From the NCBI GenBank assembly GCA_947496605.1, contig CANMDF010000001.1, positions 868,001 through 932,000 on the forward strand: a stretch of DNA of 64,000 nucleotides. Direction: 5' to 3'. This document shows positions 29,825 through 38,273 of the stretch, one piece after another. A model generated the notes under the pieces. That model was not told the origin of the DNA and made no database searches. It worked only from the letters and a program-made list of their open reading frames with translations. The translations under genes and the position numbers were made by a program. This DNA comes from an uncultured Paracoccaceae bacterium (lineage in GTDB: Bacteria > Pseudomonadota > Alphaproteobacteria > Rhodobacterales > Rhodobacteraceae). Positions within the stretch are counted from its first letter, which is position 1. Each line of letters begins with the position of its first letter.

Positions 29825-30202
29825 CTACGGCTGCGCGGGTTCCCACAGCTCAATAGGGTTGCCTTCGGGATCATGGACACGTGAAAACCGCCCCACCCCA
29901 TCCATCGCGAGTATCTCGCCACTTTCGATGCCAGCCGCATTCAAATCCCTCAACGCAGCATCCAGATCGGCCACACGGAAATTCAACATAAAAGCACGGT
30001 CTGCCGGAAAGTAATCTGTGTCCTCTGCAAACGGCGAAAATATTGTCACGCCGGGTTGCGTGATCCACGGCATTGCCTCTGCCGATGTCGGCGCAGGATT
30101 GATGCCAAGGTGCGTCTCGTACCAAGCGGCCAATGCGCCGGGGTCTTTCGCCCGGAAGAAAACGCCGCCAATGCCAAGTGCTTGTGCCAAACCAGCCTCC
30201 AT
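29825..30202 (-). CDS. VOC (glyoxalase/bleomycin-resistance) family protein
   Basis: This roughly 125-aa protein has the paired beta-alpha-beta units of the vicinal oxygen chelate fold: GIGGVFFRAKDPGALAAWYETHLGI and, at the end, RVHDPEGNPIELWEPA with the metal-ligand Glu. The substrate is unknown. The ATG at 30202 is used here. A TTG at 30190 preceded by GGAGG is a strong alternative start. It lies 56 bp after soxG, in the same orientation. Confidence 0.82.
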   Translation of the reverse strand: MEAGLAQALGIGGVFFRAKDPGALAAWYETHLGINPAPTSAEAMPWITQPGVTIFSPFAEDTDYFPADRAFMLNFRVADLDAALRDLNAAGIESGEILAMDGVGRFSRVHDPEGNPIELWEPAQP

Positions 30203-30258
30203 TATTTGCTTCAAATAATTGGATTAAGTGAACCACAAGAATGGTCAGAAATCAAACT

Positions 30259-30825
30259 TCAGGCGAAATGCCCGACCTCGCCGGACTTCGCTGACATCGC
30301 GAGCAAATCAAACGTATACTCGGCCACCGACCGAAAGCAGATCACTTCGAATGTGTCTTCATCGCGCATCCAGAACGCGGCGGCCACCTGCCCCAATCGC
30401 GTCCGCCGGAAATCGCCCGGTTTGAAGCTGTCGGGGTGCAAATCTGCAGGGGCGAGTTTGGCGATCACGTCGCGGCAGAACGCCCCTTCGACCAAAATAA
30501 CCGCCCGCGCATCTGATACGTTTTCGGCCAGATAATGCGTGCCTGCCAATTTGGCATCGATTTTTGCAATCGCATCCGCGGCCTCTGTATAGGGCACCAA
30601 TACCAACAACTCATCCGGTGACATCCAGCAAAGACCCTTGTCACCTTCGCTATTAGCTTGCCCTTGGTCGGGGAACTTTACGCTCGTCACGTCGGCACAG
30701 ACTTTACGCAATTTCTTGTCGGCCAGATCACCGCGCAGGATGATCATACCGCGCAAGCCCGCTTCGCGGATTGTTACTTCTCCGGGGGCGGTTCTGCCTT
30801 GTAATGCGCTGACAGCATTAGACAT
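30259..30825 (-). CDS. soxG: Sarcosine oxidase, gamma subunit
   Basis: This 188-aa protein has the SoxG pattern: REAGLRGMIILRGDL, CWMSPDELLVLVP and a C-terminal VICFRSVAEYTFDLL. Gamma is a structural subunit of heterotetrameric sarcosine oxidase, related to the GcvT fold. The ATG at 30825 overlaps the soxA 3' end by 8 bp, which fixes the start. Last gene of the soxDAG run. Confidence 0.9.
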   Translation of the reverse strand: MSNAVSALQGRTAPGEVTIREAGLRGMIILRGDLADKKLRKVCADVTSVKFPDQGQANSEGDKGLCWMSPDELLVLVPYTEAADAIAKIDAKLAGTHYLAENVSDARAVILVEGAFCRDVIAKLAPADLHPDSFKPGDFRRTRLGQVAAAFWMRDEDTFEVICFRSVAEYTFDLLAMSAKSGEVGHFA

Positions 30826-33800
30826 TCTGCTTCTCCCCTTCTTTATCATAGAACACCGGATCAACAATTTTAGTCGGCACAGTTGTACCGTCCACTTTGT
30901 TGAATTCAATCACCTCGCCCATGCGCTCTGGTCCTTTCAGAACCAACCCCATCGCGATCCCGCGTTCCAGATTGGCGGAATAATAGGTTGAGGTCACACG
31001 ACCCTGCGTGTTGCGTTGGCCGTTCGCGTTATCGCCATCGGCAATCGCATAAGCCCCATCAGGCAGAACCGATCCATCGACCGTTTCCAACCCAACCAAT
31101 TTCCACCGCTCTGGGTCTGCCATATGGCTGCGCAGATGCGCACGTTTGCCAAGGTAGTCTTCTTTCTTCTTGGACAGCGCCCACTGCAGGTTCAGGTCTT
31201 GTGGGATCACGGTGCCATCCGTCTCATCCCCGATCATGATGAAACCTTTCTCAGCCCGCAGGATGTGCAGAGTTTCAGTTCCGTAAGGCATGATCCCAAA
31301 CTCTTGCCCTGCTTCCATCAAAGCACTCCAGAAGGCCGCACCCTGCCCCGCAGGCACCGCGATTTCATAGGACAACTCGCCTGAGAACGAGATGCGGAAA
31401 ACCCGCGCATCAAAATCGCCGATCTTGCCTTCCCGCCACTGCATGAACGGCAGCGCCTCGGCTGAGACATCCATGCCACCCAGCTTGCGCAGCAGTTTGC
31501 GTGCGTTTGGTCCAACAACTGCGATCTGCGCATATTGCTCGGTCACATTGGCGACATAGACTTTCCAGTCCCACCATTCGCATTGCAGCCAGTCTTCCAT
31601 ATGGGCGTGAATGCTTTCGGCGCCGCCTGTGGTGGTGTGGCACAGCCATGTATCTTCGGACATCCGCACGACAACACCGTCGTCAGACAAGAACCCGTTT
31701 TCCGAACACATCAACCCGTAGCGGCATTTGCCGATGGGCAGCGTGGACATCATGTTGGTGTACATCATGTCAAGGAACTTGCCCGCATCCGGCCCTTTAA
31801 CGATCAGCTTACCCAGCGTTGATGCGTCGAGCAGTCCAAGATTTTCGCGGGTGTTCTTCACCTCGCGATTGACCGCATCATGCACGCTTTCGCCGTCGCG
31901 AACATAGGCGAAAGGTCTGCGCCATTGGCCGACAGGTTCATTGTCGGCACCATTGGCGTTGGACCAGTCTGAAACGGGCGTCTTGCGCACAGGTTGGAAC
32001 AAATCCCCCTTTGCAGCACCTGCAATCGACGACATAGAGATCGGCGTATAGGGCGGACGGAAGGTTGTCGTGCCCACATTGGGGATATCCGCGTTCAACG
32101 ATTGCGACAGGATCGCCAAGCCGTTGATGTTGCTCAACTTCCCCTGATCCGTTGCCATACCCAGCGTCGTATAGCGCTTGGTATGTTCAACGCTTTCAAA
32201 GCCTTCTTGGGCCGCCAATTGCACATCTGAAACCTTCACATCGTTCTGGAAGTCCAACCAAGCCTTGGACCGCAGGGCATGGTTCGCCCCTTGCGGCATC
32301 AACCACACGGGTGAAATCGGACCCTCAAACGCGTCCTCGCCCATTGGTGCCTGTGCGCCACGTTTTGTGTGGCCAGCCGCCTTGGCCGCCGCGCGACCAG
32401 CCGCCCAACCATCGCTGATGGCCTCAGCCGTAAACAAATGCCCGTTGGCGATGCCAGCCGTAATCACAAACCCTTCGCCGTCCGCACCTGACGGTGCGCG
32501 CTCGGGATCAGGGCGGAACATCACTTGATCCGCGTCCCAGTTTAGCTTGCCACCGCAATGCGACCAAAGGTGCACAACGGGAGACCAGCCGCCAGACATG
32601 GCGACGCAGTCGCACGCGATCTCTTCCAACACTGCGCCTTCGCCAGCTTGCGCACACAGGGCCACGCCCGTAACGCGCTTGCCGCCTTTGACCTTGGCAA
32701 TGCCTTTACCCATTTCAATGCGAATGCCCAAACCGCGGGCCTGATCGATCAGATCGCCTTCGGCCTGCGCCCTTGCATCGACGATCAACGGCACATCAAG
32801 GCCAGCCGATTTGAGAATAATAGCCGTGCGGTAGGCATCGTCGTTGTTGGTCACAACCACAGTACGATCGCCAATGGAGACCCCAAAGTTCACCACATAA
32901 TCACGCACAGCAGAGGCCAGCATGACCCCCGGCAAATCGTTCGCCGCAAAGGACAATGGCCGTTCAATCGCGCCTGTCGCGGTCACAATCTGCTTGGCAC
33001 GCACACGCCACAGACGGTGACGGGGCCCGCCCAAATCAGGCGCATGATCCGTCAGCCGTTCATAGGCCAGCGTATACCCGTGATCGTAAACACCCGCACC
33101 CATGCAGCGCAGCCTCAAATCAACATTCGGCATTTTTTCAAGTGCTTGCACGGTAGAGTTAATCCAACCCTCCGCGGATACACCATCAATCTCGGGGGTA
33201 TCGACAACCGCGCGACCACCCCAATCTGCGGTCTGTTCCACCAACAACACACGTGCGCCGCGCTCCCCTGCAGCTTTCGCCGCCGCAAGGCCCGCAATAC
33301 CACCACCGACGACCATGACATCCACGCTACAGTGGAAATGTTCATAGGTATCTTGGTCGCGGTCCTTTGGGGCTTTGCCGAGACCTGCGGACTGACGGAT
33401 GATCGGCTCATAGACATGTTTCCAGAACGACCGGGGGTACATGAACATTTTGTAGTAAAACCCGGCAGGCAGGAACCGTGACAGATGCGTGTTGATCGCA
33501 CCCACATCAAATTCCAGCGAAGGCCAGTGGTTTTGTGACTGGGCGGTCAGGCCATCAAATAGTTCGGTCGTGGTGACGCGGGCATTTGGTTCAAACGCCG
33601 CACCTGTGCCCAAATTGACCAAGCCATTGGGCTCTTCTGCACCTGAGGCGACAACACCACGCGGGCGGTGGTATTTGAACGAACGCCCCATCAGCATTTG
33701 ATCATTGGCCAGCAAAGCAGATGCGAGCGTGTCACCTTCAAACCCGCGTAAGTGTTTGCCATTAAAGGTAAAAGAGACAGCTTTGTCTTTGTTGATCAGA

Positions 33801-33829
33801 CGACCTTGGCCTGCCAGACGCGTGCTCAT
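30818..33829 (-). CDS. soxA: Sarcosine oxidase, alpha subunit
   Basis: This 1003-aa subunit oxidatively demethylates sarcosine to glycine and passes the one-carbon unit to tetrahydrofolate. Its N-terminal ferredoxin-like segment (FEGDTLASALLAN) is followed by a dinucleotide-binding domain (VMVVGGGIAGLAAAKAAGE). The C-terminal third is a GcvT/THF-binding domain (YGLMCSENGFLSDDGVVVR, GTETLHILRAEKGFIMIGDE). It starts at 33829, overlapping soxD by 4 bp. Length matches known alpha subunits. Confidence 0.96.
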   Translation of the reverse strand: MSTRLAGQGRLINKDKAVSFTFNGKHLRGFEGDTLASALLANDQMLMGRSFKYHRPRGVVASGAEEPNGLVNLGTGAAFEPNARVTTTELFDGLTAQSQNHWPSLEFDVGAINTHLSRFLPAGFYYKMFMYPRSFWKHVYEPIIRQSAGLGKAPKDRDQDTYEHFHCSVDVMVVGGGIAGLAAAKAAGERGARVLLVEQTADWGGRAVVDTPEIDGVSAEGWINSTVQALEKMPNVDLRLRCMGAGVYDHGYTLAYERLTDHAPDLGGPRHRLWRVRAKQIVTATGAIERPLSFAANDLPGVMLASAVRDYVVNFGVSIGDRTVVVTNNDDAYRTAIILKSAGLDVPLIVDARAQAEGDLIDQARGLGIRIEMGKGIAKVKGGKRVTGVALCAQAGEGAVLEEIACDCVAMSGGWSPVVHLWSHCGGKLNWDADQVMFRPDPERAPSGADGEGFVITAGIANGHLFTAEAISDGWAAGRAAAKAAGHTKRGAQAPMGEDAFEGPISPVWLMPQGANHALRSKAWLDFQNDVKVSDVQLAAQEGFESVEHTKRYTTLGMATDQGKLSNINGLAILSQSLNADIPNVGTTTFRPPYTPISMSSIAGAAKGDLFQPVRKTPVSDWSNANGADNEPVGQWRRPFAYVRDGESVHDAVNREVKNTRENLGLLDASTLGKLIVKGPDAGKFLDMMYTNMMSTLPIGKCRYGLMCSENGFLSDDGVVVRMSEDTWLCHTTTGGAESIHAHMEDWLQCEWWDWKVYVANVTEQYAQIAVVGPNARKLLRKLGGMDVSAEALPFMQWREGKIGDFDARVFRISFSGELSYEIAVPAGQGAAFWSALMEAGQEFGIMPYGTETLHILRAEKGFIMIGDETDGTVIPQDLNLQWALSKKKEDYLGKRAHLRSHMADPERWKLVGLETVDGSVLPDGAYAIADGDNANGQRNTQGRVTSTYYSANLERGIAMGLVLKGPERMGEVIEFNKVDGTTVPTKIVDPVFYDKEGEKQNV

Positions 33830-34155
33830 TGGAATGTCCCCCATGACCAGCCAGGTCGCTTGGCCGATATCTTGTCTTTGATCTCTTGTGGTGGTTCCAG
33901 CGTTTGGGCCGGATAAGTGCCAAACACCTCAAGCGTGCTGGTGCAGCGGGCGGCATGAAACCACTTGCCGCAGCCATAAACGTGCCGCCAGCGTTCAAAA
34001 TGCACGCCTTTGGGATTTTCACGCATAAAAAGGTAATCCTCAAAATCATCATCAGATGACCCCGGCCCTTCACGTTTCAGATGGGCTTGGCCGCCTGCGT
34101 GCAGATCGGTTTCATCGGCGTCTACGCCGCAACAAGGGCAATGCAGGATCAGCAT
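33826..34155 (-). CDS. soxD: Sarcosine oxidase, delta subunit
   Basis: This 109-aa zinc-binding subunit contains the Cys cluster ILHCPCCGVDADET near the N-terminus, then EDYLFMRENPKGVHFERWRHVYGCGKWFH, characteristic of SoxD. The upstream open frame crosses the hairpin region and is rejected. The ATG at 34155 gives the normal length. It is translationally coupled to soxA (4-bp overlap) but separated from soxB by about 650 bp containing two small genes. Confidence 0.94.
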   Translation of the reverse strand: MLILHCPCCGVDADETDLHAGGQAHLKREGPGSSDDDFEDYLFMRENPKGVHFERWRHVYGCGKWFHAARCTSTLEVFGTYPAQTLEPPQEIKDKISAKRPGWSWGTFQ

Positions 34156-34186
34156 GGGGAACCTTTGATATTGGAGGTATGCAACG

Positions 34187-34214
34187 CGTACAGATGCCGT
34201 ACAGAACCTGTACG
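34187..34214. promoter_or_regulatory. Repeated CGTACAG motif upstream of soxD
   Basis: CGTACAG occurs at 34187-34193 and 34198-34204 (11-bp spacing, one helical turn). Its inverse CTGTACG is at 34208-34214, so the last two copies make a 7-bp inverted repeat around AAC. The cluster sits 32-59 bp upstream of the soxD ATG, where an operator or activator site would be expected. Confidence 0.45.
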
Positions 34215-34233
34215 TACAACTGTCATCCACGCA

Positions 34234-34267
34234 CCAAAGGCGGATGCATTGCTGCATCCGCCTTTGG
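34234..34267. terminator. Perfect 15-bp hairpin between the 73-aa gene and soxD
   Basis: CCAAAGGCGGATGCA and TGCATCCGCCTTTGG pair perfectly around a 4-nt TTGC loop, just after the stop of the 73-aa gene on the minus strand. No T-run follows on either strand. It could be a terminator for the small gene, an mRNA processing or stabilising element, or an attenuator ahead of soxDAG. Confidence 0.5.
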
Positions 34268-34299
34268 CCGTGGTCGTGTGAGTGGTGGTCAGAGTGGTG

Positions 34300-34521
34300 T
34301 TATTCGCCCACTGCTGGGGCAACCGGCTGGGTTGGTGCGGTTTCTTCAAGCACAGGTGCGCCTTCGTCAGTTGCGCCAACTGTCGCGGGGTCGACAGGTG
34401 TTGCGCCGCCGCCTGCGAACAACGCGTAAAGCAAGACCAGAACGACGATAACGGCTGCCACAAGGAAACCGATGCCTCCACCGCTTGAGGTGTTTGTCTT
34501 TGCGTGACTGAATTCATCCAT
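34300..34521 (-). CDS. Small single-TM protein of unknown function
   Basis: This 73-aa protein has a short polar N-terminus (MDEFSHAKTNTSSGGG), one TM (IGFLVAAVIVVLVLLYALFAG) and a Pro/Ala/Glu/Thr-rich tail. It is preceded by a strong AAGGAGG ribosome site at good spacing, which supports expression. It lies between soxB and soxD in the same orientation, just before a strong hairpin. I recognise no family. Confidence 0.65.
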   Translation of the reverse strand: MDEFSHAKTNTSSGGGIGFLVAAVIVVLVLLYALFAGGGATPVDPATVGATDEGAPVLEETAPTQPVAPAVGE

Positions 34522-34688
34522 GATGCGTCCTCCTTATGAGACGCCTTCATCATCAACGAAGCCGCAAAATAAGGAACATAAGCGAAAATCCCCGCCTCTT
34601 TTGAGCAAATCGTAGCCATTTCCGCCGATTTGGGTCGGCCAACGCTTGCCGAGGTCCACATCGGCTGCGGACCCTTTAAGTAGGATGC
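34522..34688. other. Divergent intergenic region between two small membrane genes
   Basis: These 167 bp lie between the 73-aa gene (minus) and the 37-aa candidate (plus) and should hold their promoters. I see no clear consensus boxes. Confidence 0.35.
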
Positions 34689-34802
34689 ATGGAACTGTTG
34701 CTTATCGTCATCGGAGTGATCCTTTCGACGGCCATTCTCTTTATGGTCGTAGAGCGCATCCGCGGCGACGTGCCTGATGACGATGAAGAAGGGCGCGACT
34801 AG
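34689..34802 (+). CDS. Candidate 37-aa single-TM protein
   Basis: The reading frame gives MELLLIVIGVILSTAILFMV, then a short charged tail ending DDDEEGRD. It is one hydrophobic helix followed by an acidic cytoplasmic-type tail, with AGGA placed 5 nt before the ATG. It ends 2 bp before the convergent soxB stop. Shape and ribosome site support a real small gene, but length alone cannot exclude chance. Confidence 0.5.
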   Translation: MELLLIVIGVILSTAILFMVVERIRGDVPDDDEEGRD

Positions 34803-34804
34803 CA

Positions 34805-36049
34805 TCAGTGCGCCACCCCTGCTGCCACGCTTTCATCAATGAACTTGCCTTCGCGGAAACGGAACATGCTGAATTCGTCTGTCAGTGGCGATTGCCCTTT
34901 GGCCATCAGCTCGGCCATGGCCCAACCTGATCCGGGGATCGCTTTGAAGCCACCCGTTCCCCAGCCACAGTTCACAAAGACACCCTCGACGGGGGTTTTT
35001 GACAGGATCGGTGAACGATCCCCTGTCACATCTACGATCCCGCCCCATTGCCGCAGCATTTTGAGCCGCGCCAGCATCGGAAAGGTTTCGACCAAGGCGC
35101 GAACGGTTTCCTCGATATGATGGAACGAGCCACGCTGCGTATAGTTGTTGTACCCGTCGGTGCCGCCGCCGATAACCATTTCGCCTTTGTCGGACTGCGA
35201 AAGATAACCGTGCACGGTGTTCGCCATCACCACGATTTCCATCGCGGGTTTGATTGGCTCTGACACCAAGGCCTGCAATGCAACGCTTTCAATCGGCAGA
35301 CGGAAGCCCGCCATTTGTGCCATCACGCCAGAATGGCCAGCGGTGACCAGCCCCAGTTTATCGCAATCAATCGGGCCTTTGGTGGTGTCGACACCGATAA
35401 CTTTGCCGTTTTCCTGGCGCACACCTTTGACTTCGCACTGTTGGATCACGTCCATGCCCATGTCGGAACAGGCCCGCGCATAGCCCCAAGCGACTGCATC
35501 ATGGCGGGCTGTGCCACCGCGTGCTTGCCACAGGCCACCCAAGACCGGATAGCGGGGGCCGTCGATGTTCATAATCGGACAGAGTTCCTTGACGCGGGCA
35601 GGATCAATCCACTCGGTCGTGACACCTTGCAGCGCGTTGGCGTGGGCTGTGCGTTTATACCCGCGCACTTCGTGCTGGGTTTGGGCCAGCATGATGACGC
35701 CGCGAGGGCTAAACATGACGTTGTAGTTGAGGTCCTGAGACATCGTCTCATAGAGCGAGCGGGACTTTTCATAGATTGCCGCCGACGGGTCTTGCAGATA
35801 GTTGGACCGGATAATCGTTGTGTTCCGGCCGGTATTGCCGCCGCCAAGCCAGCCCTTTTCCAAGATCGCCACATTGGTGATCCCGAAATTCTTGCCCAGA
35901 AAGTACGCTGTGGCCAATCCGTGTCCGCCAGCGCCCACGATGATCACATCGTATTTCTTCTTAGGCTCACGCTTGGCCCACGCCCGGTCCCAGCCGGTGT
36001 GTTGGCGCATGGCTTCTTTGGCGATTGCAAAGGCGGAATAGCGTTTCAT
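34805..36049 (-). CDS. soxB: Sarcosine oxidase, beta subunit
   Basis: This 414-aa FAD-dependent subunit carries the sarcosine-oxidising site. The Rossmann motif is DVIIVGAGGHGLATAYFLGK (about residues 32-51). GNTGRNTTIIRSNYL contains the region for covalent FMN attachment in this family, and the C-terminus has FVNCGWGTGGFKAIPGSG. The start at 36049 (MKRYSAFAIAKEAMRQHTGW) matches family members. Here soxD does not follow directly but after two small genes. Confidence 0.95.
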   Translation of the reverse strand: MKRYSAFAIAKEAMRQHTGWDRAWAKREPKKKYDVIIVGAGGHGLATAYFLGKNFGITNVAILEKGWLGGGNTGRNTTIIRSNYLQDPSAAIYEKSRSLYETMSQDLNYNVMFSPRGVIMLAQTQHEVRGYKRTAHANALQGVTTEWIDPARVKELCPIMNIDGPRYPVLGGLWQARGGTARHDAVAWGYARACSDMGMDVIQQCEVKGVRQENGKVIGVDTTKGPIDCDKLGLVTAGHSGVMAQMAGFRLPIESVALQALVSEPIKPAMEIVVMANTVHGYLSQSDKGEMVIGGGTDGYNNYTQRGSFHHIEETVRALVETFPMLARLKMLRQWGGIVDVTGDRSPILSKTPVEGVFVNCGWGTGGFKAIPGSGWAMAELMAKGQSPLTDEFSMFRFREGKFIDESVAAGVAH

Positions 36050-36251
36050 CGGGTTCAGAATCCTTGTGGTCAGCGGGGCTCGCCTTGGCATCTTATCTGG
36101 ACCCTGCGCAGGGCCAAGAGGATACTCGCAGCGGCGTCTGAATTGCTATTTACGACATGCTGGCGGCGTCGTGAATTGTCACGGCGTCGCAGGCCCTTTT
36201 CATAGGGCGTTTGGGCGTTTATGTGGACGACAACAAAAGGACGCGAAACCG

Positions 36252-37451
36252 ATGATTTTCTGGCTTGTTTGTGCTGTGATGACCCTTGCTGTGACCGCGA
36301 TCATGGTCATGCCATTGCTGCGCCCCAAAGAGATCGGTGACGACAACCCCGATATTGCCATCTACCGCGCCCAACTGGCCGAAATTGACCGCGATCTGGA
36401 ACGCCAGCTCTTGGATGCAGGCGAGGCAGAGCGCGCACGCACCGAAGTCGCCCGCCGTCTTTTGGCTGCCAACAACGCAGCCAAAGCACCGGATGGCGCA
36501 ACGACACCCACCCGTTGGCTGGCTTTTGCGATTATTGCAGTCATGTTGGCGCTTGGGTTTGGCACTTATTGGTCGCTTGGCGCCCCCGGCTATCCTGATC
36601 TGCCCTTGCAGGACCGCCTTGCCGCCAGCGAAGAAATGCGCCTGAACCGCCCGTCCCAAGCCGCGTTAGAGGCGGCTGCCCCTGCTCCGCCCGCTGTCGA
36701 TGTGCCCGATGATTACCGCGAGGCCATTGACCAGTTGCGCATTATCGCCCCCACTCGCCCTGATGATCTTGAGGCGTGGTCACGGCTGGCGTTTCACGAG
36801 GTGGAATTGCGCAACTATGCGGGGGCCGCCGATGCGCAGGCCCAGGTCAATGTGATTAAGGGCGATGCCACAGAAATCGCCGATCTGCAGCGCTTGCTGG
36901 ACCTTCAGGTTGTGGCCGCCGGTGGTTTCGTGTCCCCTGAGGCCGAAGAAGTCATCCGCCAGCTTTTGGACCAAGACGACGATAACGTCGCAGCCCGCTA
37001 TTATTTGGGGGCGCTCTATAACCAGACAGACCGCCCTGATCTGGCGCTACGTCTATGGCGTGTGATTATTGAAACAGGCGATCCAAACAACTTTCACATA
37101 GCCAGCGCACGCGCACAGGTCAGTGACGCCGCCTACCGTGCCGGTGTCGAATATGCGGTCCCCGAGGCACGCGGCCCATCGTTTGAACAGATGGATGCCG
37201 CGTCCGATATGTCCGCTGAAGACCGCCAAGCGATGATTGGCGGAATGGTGTCCGGCCTTGCAAACCGGCTGGCAACCGAGGGCGGACCTGCCCAAGACTG
37301 GGCCCGTTTGATCCGCGCTTACGGTGTGTTGGGTGATCAGGACGCCGCACGCACAGTCTGGACCGAGGCCCAACAGGTGTTTGTCAGCAGCATGCGCGGC
37401 ATGGAAATTCTGACCAATGCTGCCCGTGATGCCGGTGTGTTGGACGAATGA
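36252..37451 (+). CDS. ccmI: Cytochrome c biogenesis protein CcmI
   Basis: This 399-aa protein has two N-terminal TMs (IFWLVCAVMTLAVTAIMVM and FAIIAVMLALGFGTYW) separated by a leucine-zipper-like cytoplasmic loop (YRAQLAEIDRDLERQLLD). A periplasmic TPR region follows (YREAIDQLRIIAPTRPDDLEAW). CcmI chaperones apocytochrome c to the heme ligation core. The start at 36252 gives the family N-terminus. It is unlinked here to ccmABCDG and overlaps ruvX by 4 bp. Confidence 0.93.
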   Translation: MIFWLVCAVMTLAVTAIMVMPLLRPKEIGDDNPDIAIYRAQLAEIDRDLERQLLDAGEAERARTEVARRLLAANNAAKAPDGATTPTRWLAFAIIAVMLALGFGTYWSLGAPGYPDLPLQDRLAASEEMRLNRPSQAALEAAAPAPPAVDVPDDYREAIDQLRIIAPTRPDDLEAWSRLAFHEVELRNYAGAADAQAQVNVIKGDATEIADLQRLLDLQVVAAGGFVSPEAEEVIRQLLDQDDDNVAARYYLGALYNQTDRPDLALRLWRVIIETGDPNNFHIASARAQVSDAAYRAGVEYAVPEARGPSFEQMDAASDMSAEDRQAMIGGMVSGLANRLATEGGPAQDWARLIRAYGVLGDQDAARTVWTEAQQVFVSSMRGMEILTNAARDAGVLDE

Positions 37452-37924
37452 TCTGCGAAACCCCCGAAGAGTTTGTCGCCGCCATCCCTGACATGGGCGC
37501 ACTGGCCGGGCTGGACCTTGGGACCGTGACCATTGGTGTGGCTGTATCAGATGTGTTGCGGTCAGTGGCGACGCCGCTGGAAACGATCAAACGCAAAAAG
37601 TTTGGCGTGGACGCGGCCAAATTGCTGGACCTGACGACACACCGTTTGGTGACAGGCCTTGTGCTGGGACTGCCGCGCAACATGGACGGATCCGAAGGGC
37701 CGCGCTGCCAAGCTACCCGCGCCTTTGCGCGTAATCTGGAACGGCTGACGCCATTGCCGATCACCTTTTGGGATGAACGTCTATCGACCGTTGCAGCCGA
37801 ACGCGCATTGCTTGAGGCGGATACGTCACGCAAACGTCGCGCCGAGGTCATTGACCACGTGGCGGCGGGCTATATCTTGCAAGGCATGCTGGACCGCATG
37901 GCGCATATAAAGGCGAACGGATGA
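37448..37924 (+). CDS. ruvX: Putative Holliday junction resolvase / pre-16S rRNA nuclease (YqgF)
   Basis: This 158-aa RNase H-fold protein has catalytic Asp in LAGLDLGTVTIGVAVSD, GLPRNMDGSEGPRC, and TFWDERLSTVAAERALL near the C-terminus. YqgF proteins process the 5' end of 16S rRNA and may cut recombination junctions. It overlaps ccmI upstream and the DUF1289 gene downstream by 4 bp each, so all three are one coupled unit. Confidence 0.92.
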   Translation: MICETPEEFVAAIPDMGALAGLDLGTVTIGVAVSDVLRSVATPLETIKRKKFGVDAAKLLDLTTHRLVTGLVLGLPRNMDGSEGPRCQATRAFARNLERLTPLPITFWDERLSTVAAERALLEADTSRKRRAEVIDHVAAGYILQGMLDRMAHIKANG

Positions 37925-38163
37925 ACATCCCTGAAAATACCGACGATATCTGGAAACGGGCCGAAATCGACAGCCCGTGCGTCAAGGTCTGCGTGATCGA
38001 GCCCAAAAGCAGGCTGTGCACAGGATGCCTGCGTACGATTGATGAGATCGGGGCGTGGTCAGGCATGTCGGTTGATGCACGCAAAGCGGTGATGGCAGAC
38101 CTGCCAACGCGTGCGGGCCAGATTACAAAACGGCGCGGTGGGCGTGCGGGACGGATGAAATAG
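37921..38163 (+). CDS. DUF1289 small Cys-rich protein
   Basis: This 80-aa protein has the DUF1289 Cys pattern: DSPCVKVCVIE and LCTGCLRTIDEIGAWSGM, four cysteines that could bind Fe or Zn. It ends with a basic RRGGRAGRMK tail. Function unknown. It starts inside the ruvX stop (ATGA). Confidence 0.88.
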   Translation: MNIPENTDDIWKRAEIDSPCVKVCVIEPKSRLCTGCLRTIDEIGAWSGMSVDARKAVMADLPTRAGQITKRRGGRAGRMK

Positions 38164-38273
38164 GCGTCAGCACGCGCCTCTTAGTGCGCCGATGACTGCT
38201 GTTAGCTGTCGTCGATCAGCAAGAGATCAGCCAAGCTATTGTAACTAGGTTTGCCAAATCCGATGATGCGGCC

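Noticed and set aside
32558..33481. 307-codon plus-strand frame inside soxA
   Set aside because: It is antisense to a well-supported sarcosine oxidase alpha gene and its translation lacks motifs.
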